Assembly: GCA_002314055.1 (NCBI GenBank)
Contig: DCBP01000096.1
Location: 1 to 64,000 of the forward strand
Length of the DNA stretch: 64,000 nt
Origin: Prevotella sp. UBA1104
GTDB taxonomy: Bacteria > Bacteroidota > Bacteroidia > Bacteroidales > Bacteroidaceae
Direction of reading: 5' to 3'
How positions within the stretch are numbered: the stretch's first letter is position 1; each line of letters begins with the position of its first letter. Made by a program: the position numbers and the translations under genes. Under the pieces are notes generated by a model. That model worked only from the letters and a program-made list of their open reading frames with translations. It did no database searches and was not told the DNA's origin. Of the stretch, positions 26,538 through 35,446 are shown piece by piece.

Positions 26538-28370
26538 CTATTCAGCCGACATGTCGGCTACCATTTTTCTGTAAGTAGAGTAGAGGTGAGTTCTGCTCAC
26601 GTATCCGAGCAGTTTCCCGTCTGTGTCAAGAACAGGCAGCATTCCTGCGTCGGTAGAGTCAAATTGTTTCATTACTTCCTCCATATTGTCGTTTACGCTC
26701 AATACGCATGGTGGTTGCGACATCAGTTGCTTAACCTTAAAATGGTGGTATAATTCAGTTCTGAAGATGATGTGTCTGAGTTTCGACATGTCGATTTCAC
26801 CGAGAAACTTGCCGCCGTTGTCGAGAACAGGCAGGATGTTGTTGTGGCTTCTGCTGATGGCGTGCACGAGTGTGCCAAGATCCATATCTTCTGGAACATG
26901 TGAGTAGCTTTTGTCAATCATACTGTCGATGTTCATCAGTGTGAGCACCGCTTTGTCCGTGTGGTGGGTTATAAGTTTCCCCTCTCTTGCCAGTCGCATG
27001 CCGTAGATGCTGTGTGGCTCGAAGATTATAATGGTAAGATAGGCGCAGATGCTTACGATCATGAGTGGTATGAGCATTTGGTAACCTCCGGTAATTTCGG
27101 CTATGAGAAACATTCCCGTCAGCGGTGCATGCATTACTCCAGCCATGACTGCAGCCATGCCGAGGAGCACGAAGTTCCTTTCAGGCACGTAGACCCCCAC
27201 GTCGTATATGTTCCACAGTCTGGCGAAGAGGAAACCGCCGTAAGCGCCGATGAAGAGCGAAGGTGCGAAGGTTCCTCCGCATCCTCCTCCTCCGTTAGTT
27301 GCCGATGTGGCAAAAGCTTTGGTGAGAACAACGAGTGCTACGAAGACCACGAGCATGCTGCTGTGTCCGTAGAATATGGAGCTGTTCATAATCTGGTCCC
27401 AGTCTGCCTGCGTCTTACCGTTGAGCAACACGTTGATGCTATGGTAGCCTTCGCCGTAGAGTACCGGGAACAAGGCAATCAGTGTGCTTAGCATAATGCC
27501 GCCGAGAATAAGTTTAGCATACATGTGTCCTTTCAGTTTAGAGAACACCCCCTCGCATGCATTCATTGTGCGTATGAAATAAAGACTTATCAGTCCTCCT
27601 GTCACACCGAGCAGTATATATGCCGGTACTCTCTGCATTGTCCATGCACCGTCGGTATGGAAGTCGAACAACACTCCTCCCGACGAGAATATATACGTGA
27701 AGCAAGCCGCCGTAACACTTGCGATGAGTATAGGCAAGAGCGACGCCATCGTAAGGTCAATCATGAGCACTTCGAGTGTAAAGACGAGTCCTGCAATAGG
27801 AGCTTTGAAGATTCCGGCGATAGCCGCTGCAGCTCCGCATCCTACGAGCAGCATCATCGTCTTCTGGTCCATTCTGAAGAGTTTTCCGAGATTACTGCCT
27901 ATAGCCGAACCAGTTAGTACGATAGGTGCCTCAGCTCCCACACTTCCTCCGCATCCGATGGTAATAGCCGATGCAATGACGGAGCTCCAGCAGTTATGAG
28001 CCTTCAGCCGACTGTTCTTGCTGCTTATGGCGTATAGGATTCTCGTAATACCGTGGCTGATGTTGTCTCTTACCACATATCTAACGAAGAGTGCAGTTAT
28101 GAAGATTCCGATTACAGGATAAATCAGATAAAGCCAGTTGAATCCGTTTACGCTGAATCCCGTAGTCAGCAGATGCTGTATTTGCTTGATGAACGTCTGC
28201 AGCACGCTTGCCGCTACAGCTGCAAGGAACCCGACAGCAAAACTCAGTATGAGTGTAAACTGTTTGTCGGTGATGTGTTCGCTTCTCCAGTTTATTATAG
28301 CGTTGAGGATTTTTTTCTTTTTGTTTTCTTGCATGTGATTTTTCTTTGGACAGTCAGTCCTTTTTTTCAC
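26538..28370 (-). CDS. ClC-family chloride channel or antiporter with CBS domains
   Basis: An inner-membrane ClC protein of about ten helices that carries chloride or fluoride, followed by two CBS domains (about 475-600: SYSHVPEDMDLGTLVHAISRS and MSQPPCVLSVNDNMEEVMKQF) that may bind adenine nucleotides. Selectivity-filter motifs are present: GGSVGAEAPIV with the gating Glu near 150, and GGCGGTFAPSLFIG. The gating Glu points to an H+ antiporter or gated channel. The start is a GTG, 10 nt after the Sua5 stop; a 16-bp direct repeat (TTTCACTTCTCCGTTT) spans the junction, repeating the Sua5 tail at the ClC start. Confidence 0.92.
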   Translation of the reverse strand: MKKRTDCPKKNHMQENKKKKILNAIINWRSEHITDKQFTLILSFAVGFLAAVAASVLQTFIKQIQHLLTTGFSVNGFNWLYLIYPVIGIFITALFVRYVVRDNISHGITRILYAISSKNSRLKAHNCWSSVIASAITIGCGGSVGAEAPIVLTGSAIGSNLGKLFRMDQKTMMLLVGCGAAAAIAGIFKAPIAGLVFTLEVLMIDLTMASLLPILIASVTAACFTYIFSSGGVLFDFHTDGAWTMQRVPAYILLGVTGGLISLYFIRTMNACEGVFSKLKGHMYAKLILGGIMLSTLIALFPVLYGEGYHSINVLLNGKTQADWDQIMNSSIFYGHSSMLVVFVALVVLTKAFATSATNGGGGCGGTFAPSLFIGAYGGFLFARLWNIYDVGVYVPERNFVLLGMAAVMAGVMHAPLTGMFLIAEITGGYQMLIPLMIVSICAYLTIIIFEPHSIYGMRLAREGKLITHHTDKAVLTLMNIDSMIDKSYSHVPEDMDLGTLVHAISRSHNNILPVLDNGGKFLGEIDMSKLRHIIFRTELYHHFKVKQLMSQPPCVLSVNDNMEEVMKQFDSTDAGMLPVLDTDGKLLGYVSRTHLYSTYRKMVADMSAE

Positions 28371-28380
28371 TTCTCCGTTT

Positions 28381-28947
28381 CTATCTTATAATTTTCACTT
28401 CTCCGTTTTCCGAGAGCTTTATTATGCTCGACGGCTTGTGGGGCTTGTGCTCCTGCCGTCTTGTCCAGCACACATAGTCTACGGCGTTGAGCAGTTCCTC
28501 TGAAATGTCGCGGTAATTTTGCGCGGCAGGCTCACCACTGATGTTTGCACTCGTCGAGACTATAGGTTTTTGGAATCTGAAACACAGTTCTCTTGAGAAA
28601 TTCTCTTTCGTAATCCTCATTGCAATGCTTCCGTCGTCGGCCACGAGGTTGGGAGCGAGATTTACGGCATTGTCAAGAATTACGGTAGTAGGTTTGTCGG
28701 CAAGTTCCAGCAGATCCCATGCAACTTCAGGCACGTTTCTCACGTATCTTTGTAACCTTGCATCCGAGTCGACGAGACATATAAGAGCCTTTGAATCGTC
28801 GCGTTTTTTTATTTTGTAAACCTTAGCAACTGCATCAGGGTTGGTTGCGTCGCAGCCTATTCCCCATACCGTGTCGGTGGGGTAGAGGATTACTCCGCCG
28901 TTGCGCATTGTCTTGACAGCATTTTGAATGTCTTCTTGAATGGTCAT
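28381..28947 (-). CDS. Threonylcarbamoyl-AMP synthase (Sua5/YciO/YrdC)
   Basis: Makes threonylcarbamoyl-AMP for the t6A37 modification of ANN-decoding tRNAs. The 188-residue YrdC domain contains GGVILYPTDTVWGIGCDA near 17-34, KIKKRDDSKALICLV near 46-60 and the ATP loop STSANISGEPA near 132-142. It lacks the Sua5 C-terminal domain, so it is the short YrdC/TsaC type. First gene of the four-gene operon. Confidence 0.93.
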   Translation of the reverse strand: MTIQEDIQNAVKTMRNGGVILYPTDTVWGIGCDATNPDAVAKVYKIKKRDDSKALICLVDSDARLQRYVRNVPEVAWDLLELADKPTTVILDNAVNLAPNLVADDGSIAMRITKENFSRELCFRFQKPIVSTSANISGEPAAQNYRDISEELLNAVDYVCWTRRQEHKPHKPSSIIKLSENGEVKIIR

Positions 28948-29041
28948 ATTTCTTTTTGTTTATTTATCGTATTTTTATTTTGGGAATTATGCTATTTCGG
29001 TATTTCCGAAGATGAGCTTCAGTGTATGAGTTACAGCGGGT

Positions 29042-30208
29042 TCAGTCTTGCTGGAACCAATAATAAAACCAGTAAGTATTGGCGTAATTGGTTTGTATGC
29101 AGAACTTGCTCTGTCTTTTGTTGGGAGTGTTTTTAATTATATTCATGAAGTCCTGATAGTCAGCTTCCATGACCTCATCGTGGATTTTCACGACAGGGTT
29201 AGAGCGAAGGTGACAGTACAACACCAGAGCCTCTTTGAAGTGTTTGGGTAGGACATTCTTTCCTGCGTATTGCGAATTCTTGAATTCCCTTGCGAAACTG
29301 TCGATATCCTTGTCGAGTAAGTATCCGGCAAGTAGGTAATCTTCAAGTGGAGCCTTTGCCCATCCGTGCGCCTTCATCCATTTCAGATAGACCATCGGTG
29401 GCATTTTCTGTTTAGATATTTCCGCCACGTGGTGAAAAATCAGCGTGTCTGAATAGAGCATAGTCTTCACGCTTGTGCCATTTGGCAACAAGGATTTAGA
29501 GCCTCCCTTTATCCTGTATTCGAAGAGTGTCTCGCCCAATGACTTGGTTTTTGAGAGCGCATAAATCCTTAGCATAGTCGTTGAGGAATCGGTCGGTGCA
29601 TAGATCCCTTTGCCCACGCACAGAGCTTCCTTGAACTTTCCTTCATCTATGAGTCTTTCGATTCTCATGCGTTGGTGAAAAATCCGGTCGGTGTTTGTCG
29701 TCCCGCATATAAATAAGAAGAAGCTTGCCATTATGAGCATGTTTTCCCATAAGATTCTGGCTCCCGACTTGTGGTTCGGTCCGTCGTTGTTGGCGAGTAG
29801 CTGTGCCGATACGAATGTTACGGCGGCATATACGGCAGTAAGCATCGGTACGAGCCATATCCATTTGCCGAACGAGAATTCCTTGTCAACGTCTGGGTTA
29901 ATGTCGGTCATTACGGCGAGAGCCATTGTTGGAATGAAATATGTCAGTGCAGGGTGTTTCGAGCATTTCCTTGTAGCCGTATCAATGCCAACATGTGCAA
30001 GATACAGCACAGCCGTTATTATTGTTGCGCCCAAGAACCTGTTGTAGTGTGTGAGTCCCTTTGAAAGCACATGTTGCTCCATTGTGAGCAAGTCATCCTG
30101 ATAGTAGAACAGGTATACGAATGAAAAAGTGCAGAAGACAACGGCCGAGACTGCGCTTGCCCATGCCGTTGTCCTGTTGTCTCTGCGTATAAATCTGCTT
30201 TTAGCCAT
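29042..30208 (-). CDS. Multi-pass membrane protein, DUF6057-like
   Basis: A 388-residue protein with about five hydrophobic segments in the first 180 residues (AWASAVSAVVFCTFSFVYLFYYQ, FLGATIITAVLYLAHVGI, WLVPMLTAVYAAVTFVSA, MLIMASFFLFICG), then a soluble tail of repeated helices (IERLIDEGKFKEALCVGKGIY) like a TPR unit. This matches the DUF6057-type layout of Bacteroidota, in which several paralogues often occur. Function unknown. It begins one base after the glgB stop codon, so it is translated from the same message. Confidence 0.75.
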   Translation of the reverse strand: MAKSRFIRRDNRTTAWASAVSAVVFCTFSFVYLFYYQDDLLTMEQHVLSKGLTHYNRFLGATIITAVLYLAHVGIDTATRKCSKHPALTYFIPTMALAVMTDINPDVDKEFSFGKWIWLVPMLTAVYAAVTFVSAQLLANNDGPNHKSGARILWENMLIMASFFLFICGTTNTDRIFHQRMRIERLIDEGKFKEALCVGKGIYAPTDSSTTMLRIYALSKTKSLGETLFEYRIKGGSKSLLPNGTSVKTMLYSDTLIFHHVAEISKQKMPPMVYLKWMKAHGWAKAPLEDYLLAGYLLDKDIDSFAREFKNSQYAGKNVLPKHFKEALVLYCHLRSNPVVKIHDEVMEADYQDFMNIIKNTPNKRQSKFCIQTNYANTYWFYYWFQQD

Positions 30209-30209
30209 T

Positions 30210-32279
30210 TTAATTTTTTCTCAACACTACAGCCGAGCGTGCCGGAATGTAGAGTTTCAGCCATTCCTTGTGCTGGTCGACGTAGAGTTGGTCGTAATTG
30301 GTAAGATGAGTTATGGTGTCGTCGGTAAATCCGAATCCACCGTATTTTTTATTGTCAGTATTGAGCACCACGTCGTATGACCCTGTCGGCACGAGGAAGC
30401 CGTAGTCGGTAAACGATTTTACGGGGTTGAAGTTGAACACGAAAATCAAGTCCCCCCTCATGAAGGCGAGAATTTGGTCATCGTCGTTGTGCCATATTTC
30501 CTGTATTTTGGTGTTCTGGAATTTTGGCATCGACTTTATCGTCTCAATCATATCCTTGTCGAAGTCTCCGAGATAGTGGTAATCGAGTTCCTTGTTGTCC
30601 ACGAGATTCCATTGTCTGCGTGCGTATTTGTAGCTCCATCCGTTTCCTTCTCTCGGGAAGTCAATCCATTCCGGGTGTCCGAATTCGTTTCCCATGAAAT
30701 TGAGGTATCCTCCGTTGATAGTAGCGGCAGTTACGAGTCTGATCATCTTGTGCAGAGCTATTCCTCTCTGCACGTTTCCGTTTTCGTCTCCCTTTTTAAA
30801 GTGCCAGTACATATCAGAGTCTACGAGTCGGAAGATAATCGTCTTGTCTCCCACGAGAGCCTGGTCATGACTTTCGCAGTAGCTTATGGTCTTTTCGTCC
30901 GGTCTGCGGTTTTTCACCTCCCAGAAGATGCTGCTCGGTTTCCATTCCTCGTCTCTTCTCTCCTTGATAGTCTTAATCCAGTAGTCAGGGATGTTCATAG
31001 CCATTCTGTAGTCGAAGCCCATACCTCCGTCTTTCACCTTAGCCGCCAGTCCCGGCATTCCGCTCACCTCCTCGGCGATAGTTATCGCCTTCGGGTTAAT
31101 CTCGTGTATCATTTCGTTTGCGAGGGTGAGGTAGCAGATAGCGTTGTCGTCCTCATGTCCGTTGTAGTAGTCGGGGTATCCGTTAAAGCTTTCTCCCAGT
31201 CCGTGGCTGTAGTAGAGCATTGATGTCACTCCGTCAAATCTGAATCCGTCGAAGTGGAATTCCTGCATCCAGTATTTGCAGTTGCTGAGCAAGAAGTGAA
31301 CCACCTCGTCTTTTCCGTAGTCGAAGCAAAGGCTGTCCCATGCCGGGTGCTCATGCCTTTCTCCCGGGTAGAAGTATTGGTTAGGGTCTCCGGCAAGGTT
31401 GCCGAGTCCTTCCACTTCATTTTTCACGGCGTGGCTGTGCACGATGTCCATGATAACAGAGATGCCCATTTCATGTGCCGTGTCAATTAGCGACTTTAGT
31501 TCTTCCGGAGTACCAAATCTGCTGGACGGTGCGAAGAAACTGCTTACATGGTATCCGAACGAGCCATAGTAGGGGTGTTCCTGTATAGCCATAACTTGAA
31601 TGCAGTTGTATCCGTCGGCTTTAATTCGTGGCAGTATGTTGTCGCGGAATTCAGTATAGGAACCTACTTTCTCTTCGTCTTCCGCCATACCTACGTGACA
31701 TTCGTATATGAGAAGAGGATTTTTGTCAGGCGAGAATTTTTTCTTCTTCCACTGGTATGGTTCCTCTGGGTTCCATACTTGTGCAGAGAAAATTTTTGTT
31801 TCTTCATCCTGTATAACTCTTGTCGTCCATGCCGGAATGCGTTCTCCATTTCCTCCGTCCCAGTAGACGTGCATTTTGTATAGCTGTCCGTGTTTTATGG
31901 CTTTTTCGCTGATGCGCAACTCCCAGTTTCCTGTTCCCTCTATTCTTTTAGCACGGAATTTTTCGTTTTCTTTCCAGTCGCTGAAATCACCCACGAGGAA
32001 TAAGTCTGTGGCATTAGGAGCCCATTCTCTGAACACCCATCCTCGTTTCATCTTGTGCAGACCATAGTATTCGTGTCCGCTGGCGAAGTCTGCGAGTGAG
32101 CGTTTCCCATTGCAAGTGAGTTGGCTCTTCTTCCATTGCGCATGTTCGTACCTTCCCTTTATAGCCTCTTCAAAGGGTTCCAGATAAGGGTCTTTCTGCA
32201 CCAGTCCTATATGTTTTGGAGCTGCCTTGGTTTCTTTCCTTTTACCCCTTGCGGCAGTCTTGGTTGTTTGTCTTGCCAT
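30210..32279 (-). CDS. glgB: 1,4-alpha-glucan branching enzyme
   Basis: Forms alpha-1,6 branches in glycogen. The 689-residue protein has an N-terminal CBM48 domain (about 65-170), the GH13 catalytic barrel and a C-terminal beta domain. The four GH13 regions are visible: DIVHSHAVKN, GFRFDGVTSML with the nucleophile Asp, AEEVSGMPG with the acid Glu, and SHDQALVGDKT. It resembles the eukaryote-like subgroup GH13_8 rather than E. coli GlgB, as usual in Bacteroidota. The basic N-terminal tail is lineage-specific. Confidence 0.95.
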   Translation of the reverse strand: MARQTTKTAARGKRKETKAAPKHIGLVQKDPYLEPFEEAIKGRYEHAQWKKSQLTCNGKRSLADFASGHEYYGLHKMKRGWVFREWAPNATDLFLVGDFSDWKENEKFRAKRIEGTGNWELRISEKAIKHGQLYKMHVYWDGGNGERIPAWTTRVIQDEETKIFSAQVWNPEEPYQWKKKKFSPDKNPLLIYECHVGMAEDEEKVGSYTEFRDNILPRIKADGYNCIQVMAIQEHPYYGSFGYHVSSFFAPSSRFGTPEELKSLIDTAHEMGISVIMDIVHSHAVKNEVEGLGNLAGDPNQYFYPGERHEHPAWDSLCFDYGKDEVVHFLLSNCKYWMQEFHFDGFRFDGVTSMLYYSHGLGESFNGYPDYYNGHEDDNAICYLTLANEMIHEINPKAITIAEEVSGMPGLAAKVKDGGMGFDYRMAMNIPDYWIKTIKERRDEEWKPSSIFWEVKNRRPDEKTISYCESHDQALVGDKTIIFRLVDSDMYWHFKKGDENGNVQRGIALHKMIRLVTAATINGGYLNFMGNEFGHPEWIDFPREGNGWSYKYARRQWNLVDNKELDYHYLGDFDKDMIETIKSMPKFQNTKIQEIWHNDDDQILAFMRGDLIFVFNFNPVKSFTDYGFLVPTGSYDVVLNTDNKKYGGFGFTDDTITHLTNYDQLYVDQHKEWLKLYIPARSAVVLRKN

Positions 32280-32357
32280 AAATACAGATTCTATAAGTTA
32301 AAAAAGAGTATGGTTTCCTTTCATCAGCCCTGTTTGCCGATATCCGTCTTACGACGT

Positions 32358-32801
32358 TTATGCCAATACTTTAAAAATTGCTTTTTTGATTTCTGCTTCG
32401 TCAGAGATACATGGAGCATGTCCGTCCTGCGGGAAGAAAATAGCGAATTCTCCTGGTTTGCATGTAACGTATGTATCTGCTGGAATTGCGAACTTCGTAA
32501 TGTCTTTTTCGTCATTGTATTCACCCTCAGGCAGACTCTCGAGCGGAGTGTATCCGTATGTTTCCGATGTAGAGAGCGGTATCTGTATGTCGATCATTCT
32601 TTTGTGGGTTTCGAGCTTAGCCTCTTCCTTTGTCTTGCCTTTTGCAGTCTGAATGTTTACGAAGAGATCCTTTTCTTTGATGAAGTGTTTTCCCTCGTCA
32701 AGAGTGTTGAGGTCGTTTTCTTTGATAAACTTCACCACGTCCGCAAATAACGGGTTGAGAGTGGTGTATTTTTCCAGATTTTCAAGTGTGTCTATTACCA
32801 T
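32358..32801 (-). CDS. YhcH/YjgK/YiaL family protein
   Basis: A 147-residue cupin-like protein with the conserved blocks GKHFIKEKDLFVNIQ, ETHKRMIDIQIPLS, and FAIFFPQDGHAPCI that carry the metal-binding His and Asp/Glu residues. Homologues (NanQ) are thought to act as anomerases or lyase-associated proteins in sialic acid and other sugar metabolism. Here it lies between glgB and the MORN gene, without a sialic-acid cluster next to it, so its substrate is open. Confidence 0.9.
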   Translation of the reverse strand: MVIDTLENLEKYTTLNPLFADVVKFIKENDLNTLDEGKHFIKEKDLFVNIQTAKGKTKEEAKLETHKRMIDIQIPLSTSETYGYTPLESLPEGEYNDEKDITKFAIPADTYVTCKPGEFAIFFPQDGHAPCISDEAEIKKAIFKVLA

Positions 32802-32881
32802 TTTTTTGATTTTTATATTGTTAAAAGTTTATATCTATTCTGAGAGTTATGGTGAAAACAGAGGTTTCTCCCATATTTCTG

Positions 32882-33988
32882 CTATTGTCTTCTTCCCCTT
32901 ATATACATCCCTTGAGCGGTAATGTTTCCGTTTCGGTCTTTTTCGATGAATTTGCCGTCGCGTTCATCATCCTTATACGAGCCTTCAAAGCGTTTGCCGT
33001 CTTTGTCCACCTCGATAGCCTGTCCTTCCCTTTTTCCGTTGCGGAAGGTCCCTTTGAATTTGTTGCCGTTGGCGAAATGGATAATCATGAGTCCGTTTTG
33101 TTTTCCGTTTTGGAATTCCCCTTCAAAGACGTCTCCGTTTTTCTTTGTCAGTTTTCCGTGTCCGTTTTGCATGTCGTTGTTCCACGAACCAACGTATACG
33201 TCTCCGTTTTTCCATACAAAAGTTCCGATGCCCTCCATGTTTCCCTCGTTGAAATGTCCCGTATAGTGGTCGCCGTTAGCGAAGGTGAAGATTCCTTCTC
33301 CAGTGCGTTTCCCCTTGAGGTAGTCGCCTTCATACACGTCTCCGTTTCTGAACTTGTATATTCCCTTTCCGTTTTGCATGTCGTTTTGCCAGTCGCCGAT
33401 GTATACGTCGCCGTCAGAATATTTGTTTGTTCCCTTTCCGGAGCGCTGGTTGTCGAGCCAGGTGCCGTCGTATGTCGTTCCGTCGCCCCAGTCGAAGAAT
33501 CCCTTTCCGCACTTTTTGTCGTCTTTCCATTCTCCATCATAGTAAGCACCGCTGGCGTATGTGTATTTTCCTTTTCCTTGTCTCTTGTCATGATACCAGT
33601 TCCCGTCGTATTTGTCTCCGTTGTAGTAAGCCATTACGCCGTGTCCCTCCTGGTAGTCGCGAAACCACAGTCCGTCGTATTTGTTGTTGTTGATGAAGTG
33701 GTAGGTTCCCTTTCCGTGCTGCTGGTCCTGAAACCATTCCCCCTCGTATTTTTCTCCGTCGGAGAAGGTGTAGACGCCGTATCCCTGTCGTCTTCCCTTT
33801 ACATATTCCCCTTCGTAGGTGTCGCCGTTCTTGTATATAGCGAAGCCTTTTCCGTTAGGTTTTCCTGCCAGCATCTCCCCTTTAAACTGTCCTCCGTCTT
33901 TTGTCGTACATGATCCGAGGGATATTTTCTGTGCGAGACACAATGCCGGCATTATGGCAAGTAGTAATATATATAGTTTCTTTTTCAC
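32882..33988 (-). CDS. Secreted MORN-repeat protein
   Basis: Start placed at a GTG at 33988: it gives a good signal peptide (KKKLYILLLAIMPALCLAQ), and the usual -7 box (TACCTTTG, minus, 34016-34023) overlaps the longer ORF start at 34018, which therefore cannot be the start. The mature protein is almost wholly made of about thirteen 23-residue MORN repeats (consensus YxGxWxxxxxxGxGxxxxxxGD). MORN arrays are extended beta structures used in membrane binding or as enzyme platforms; no catalytic domain is attached. It is probably periplasmic or surface exposed. Confidence 0.9.
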   Translation of the reverse strand: MKKKLYILLLAIMPALCLAQKISLGSCTTKDGGQFKGEMLAGKPNGKGFAIYKNGDTYEGEYVKGRRQGYGVYTFSDGEKYEGEWFQDQQHGKGTYHFINNNKYDGLWFRDYQEGHGVMAYYNGDKYDGNWYHDKRQGKGKYTYASGAYYDGEWKDDKKCGKGFFDWGDGTTYDGTWLDNQRSGKGTNKYSDGDVYIGDWQNDMQNGKGIYKFRNGDVYEGDYLKGKRTGEGIFTFANGDHYTGHFNEGNMEGIGTFVWKNGDVYVGSWNNDMQNGHGKLTKKNGDVFEGEFQNGKQNGLMIIHFANGNKFKGTFRNGKREGQAIEVDKDGKRFEGSYKDDERDGKFIEKDRNGNITAQGMYIRGRRQ

Positions 33989-34015
33989 GTTTTGTCTTAC
34001 TTTGGTTATTAATGC

Positions 34016-34023
34016 CAAAGGTA
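34016..34023 (-). promoter_or_regulatory. -7 box for the MORN gene
   Basis: Minus-strand TACCTTTG, 27 nt before the GTG at 33988. Its position rules out the ATG at 34018. The gap 34024-34357 otherwise holds only the large inverted repeat described next. Confidence 0.7.
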
Positions 34024-34191
34024 GTGATTTTTTTTGACGTAGGCAAACTTTTTAGCTTTTTTTTGAATATAGGCGACTTGTGGTGCATAACTCTATTGCT
34101 CATGCTCTCTGAATGCGTTGGATAAGATTGCTAACTGCGGAAAAAATTGTTCCTCACTACACACTCCGAATCACTCCACATACGATAAATT

Positions 34192-34351
34192 TGTTTCATT
34201 GTTTCATTGTTTCATGTTTCATTAAGCACCTTCAAAAAAGTGGAAGTGGATTTTTATATTATATATATAATATATTATATATATAATATAAACCTTTTTC
34301 TGCACTTCGGAAAGCCCTTAATGAAACATGAAACAATGAAACAATGAAACA
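34192..34351. repeat. Perfect 35-bp inverted repeat of ATGAAACA units around an AT palindrome
   Basis: Positions 34192-34226 are the exact reverse complement of 34317-34351. Each arm is a tandem of the seven- to eight-base unit ATGAAACA in a 7/8/8-like spacing. The 90-nt centre contains a doubled TA-rich palindrome (about 34253-34292). The whole could extrude as a cruciform or form a long RNA hairpin. It lies directly downstream of the DUF1537 kinase stop codon (34358) and could act as its terminator or 3' stabiliser. Confidence 0.85.
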
Positions 34352-34357
34352 TTTATT

Positions 34358-35446
34358 CTAATTCCAATCATAGCTGCCCGGCTTCAGTACAATAATAGTT
34401 TCGCCGTAACGGAGTGCCACCACTCCCGGAGCAAATTCTCCTTCAACCGAGAGGGTGGTCCAGTTCATGGCTGAGAGAGCGGTAAACGCCGTGGCACCGC
34501 CCTCAAAAATCAGAGTGGAGGGCGTCTTCTCGTCTACAAGCTCCGCTGTGGCAATGGCTGTAAGCTGGCGCAGTCGGGAGGCATAGTCTGCCCCCATTGC
34601 CTGATGATTGCCTATGCGTATGGCGAGTGCCGAACTGTGGAGCCACTCTCTTTTTAGATGCAAGAGCCATGTTTGAGGTGGGGCGCCATGGAATACATCG
34701 TCAGACATCGTAATCTCTGTGCCGCCAAACTGACAGAAAGGAGGGGTAGCGACGAGGCTACGGCTCTGGGTGCTGCCCTGTATGGCGAGTAATGGACCGC
34801 TGAGCGCATTTACCGAAAGACGGGAGTTAAAAGGGGAGCTGGCTGCCGTTGCTGCATTATGGGCAAGGAGAAAAGCGGCAAAGGTGTCGGCTCCTCCGGC
34901 TACGAGTGTGCTTGGGGGAGCTTGCTTTACGAGACTTTGGATTTCGCTTTCTGTCGTGGCGTCGGCAATGTATACGGCAGAAGGACTGCCATGGAGCAGT
35001 TTGCTGACTTCTGACGTGTGGGCTGGGAATTCCGGGTCGCAGGCAAAGGCAGTCTTACTGAGCTCCACGCCGTCGACATAATATCTTCCGCCGCTGATTA
35101 TGCGTCCTCGTGACGGGTTCTGCGGCAAGAGCAGAACTTTCTCGAATGCCGTGGCGCCGAGAATGGCAGAGAGTTCCTCGCCTACGTTACCGCGCAATAC
35201 GGAGTCGACCTTCTTGAAAAGCAACGGTTGTGGGTTGAGGCTCATAGCTTGTCGACAGAGGCGCCGACAGGTCTCTTGGGCTACGGATGGGGCTGCGGAG
35301 CGTGTGTCTGTGGCAATAACAACAACATCGGCGTGATTGTCAACAGGTACGGAGTTGATGGAAAAGTCTACGGAACATCCGTGGCGGAGAGCCACTCCGG
35401 CAATTTCGGCAGCCCCAGTGATGTCGTCGGCAATGGCTATAATCAT
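34358..35446 (-). CDS. DUF1537 four-carbon acid sugar kinase (DtnK/OtnK-like)
   Basis: By family it phosphorylates D-threonate, D-erythronate or related sugar acids at O4. The N-terminal domain (about 1-210) starts IAIADDITGAAEIAGVALRHG, the substrate-binding motif, with DTRS near 52. The C-terminal nucleotide-binding domain has EGGATAFTALSAM and LKPGSYDW. At 362 residues it is shorter than the usual 420-470, mainly in the central linker, so activity should be checked. It overlaps the upstream dehydrogenase gene by four bases (ATGA), a tight coupling that supports joint function. Confidence 0.85.
   Translation of the reverse strand: MIIAIADDITGAAEIAGVALRHGCSVDFSINSVPVDNHADVVVIATDTRSAAPSVAQETCRRLCRQAMSLNPQPLLFKKVDSVLRGNVGEELSAILGATAFEKVLLLPQNPSRGRIISGGRYYVDGVELSKTAFACDPEFPAHTSEVSKLLHGSPSAVYIADATTESEIQSLVKQAPPSTLVAGGADTFAAFLLAHNAATAASSPFNSRLSVNALSGPLLAIQGSTQSRSLVATPPFCQFGGTEITMSDDVFHGAPPQTWLLHLKREWLHSSALAIRIGNHQAMGADYASRLRQLTAIATAELVDEKTPSTLIFEGGATAFTALSAMNWTTLSVEGEFAPGVVALRYGETIIVLKPGSYDWN

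Noticed and set aside
27134..28338. Many plus-strand ORFs opposite the ClC gene
   Set aside because: Shadow frames of a high-quality coding gene on the other strand.
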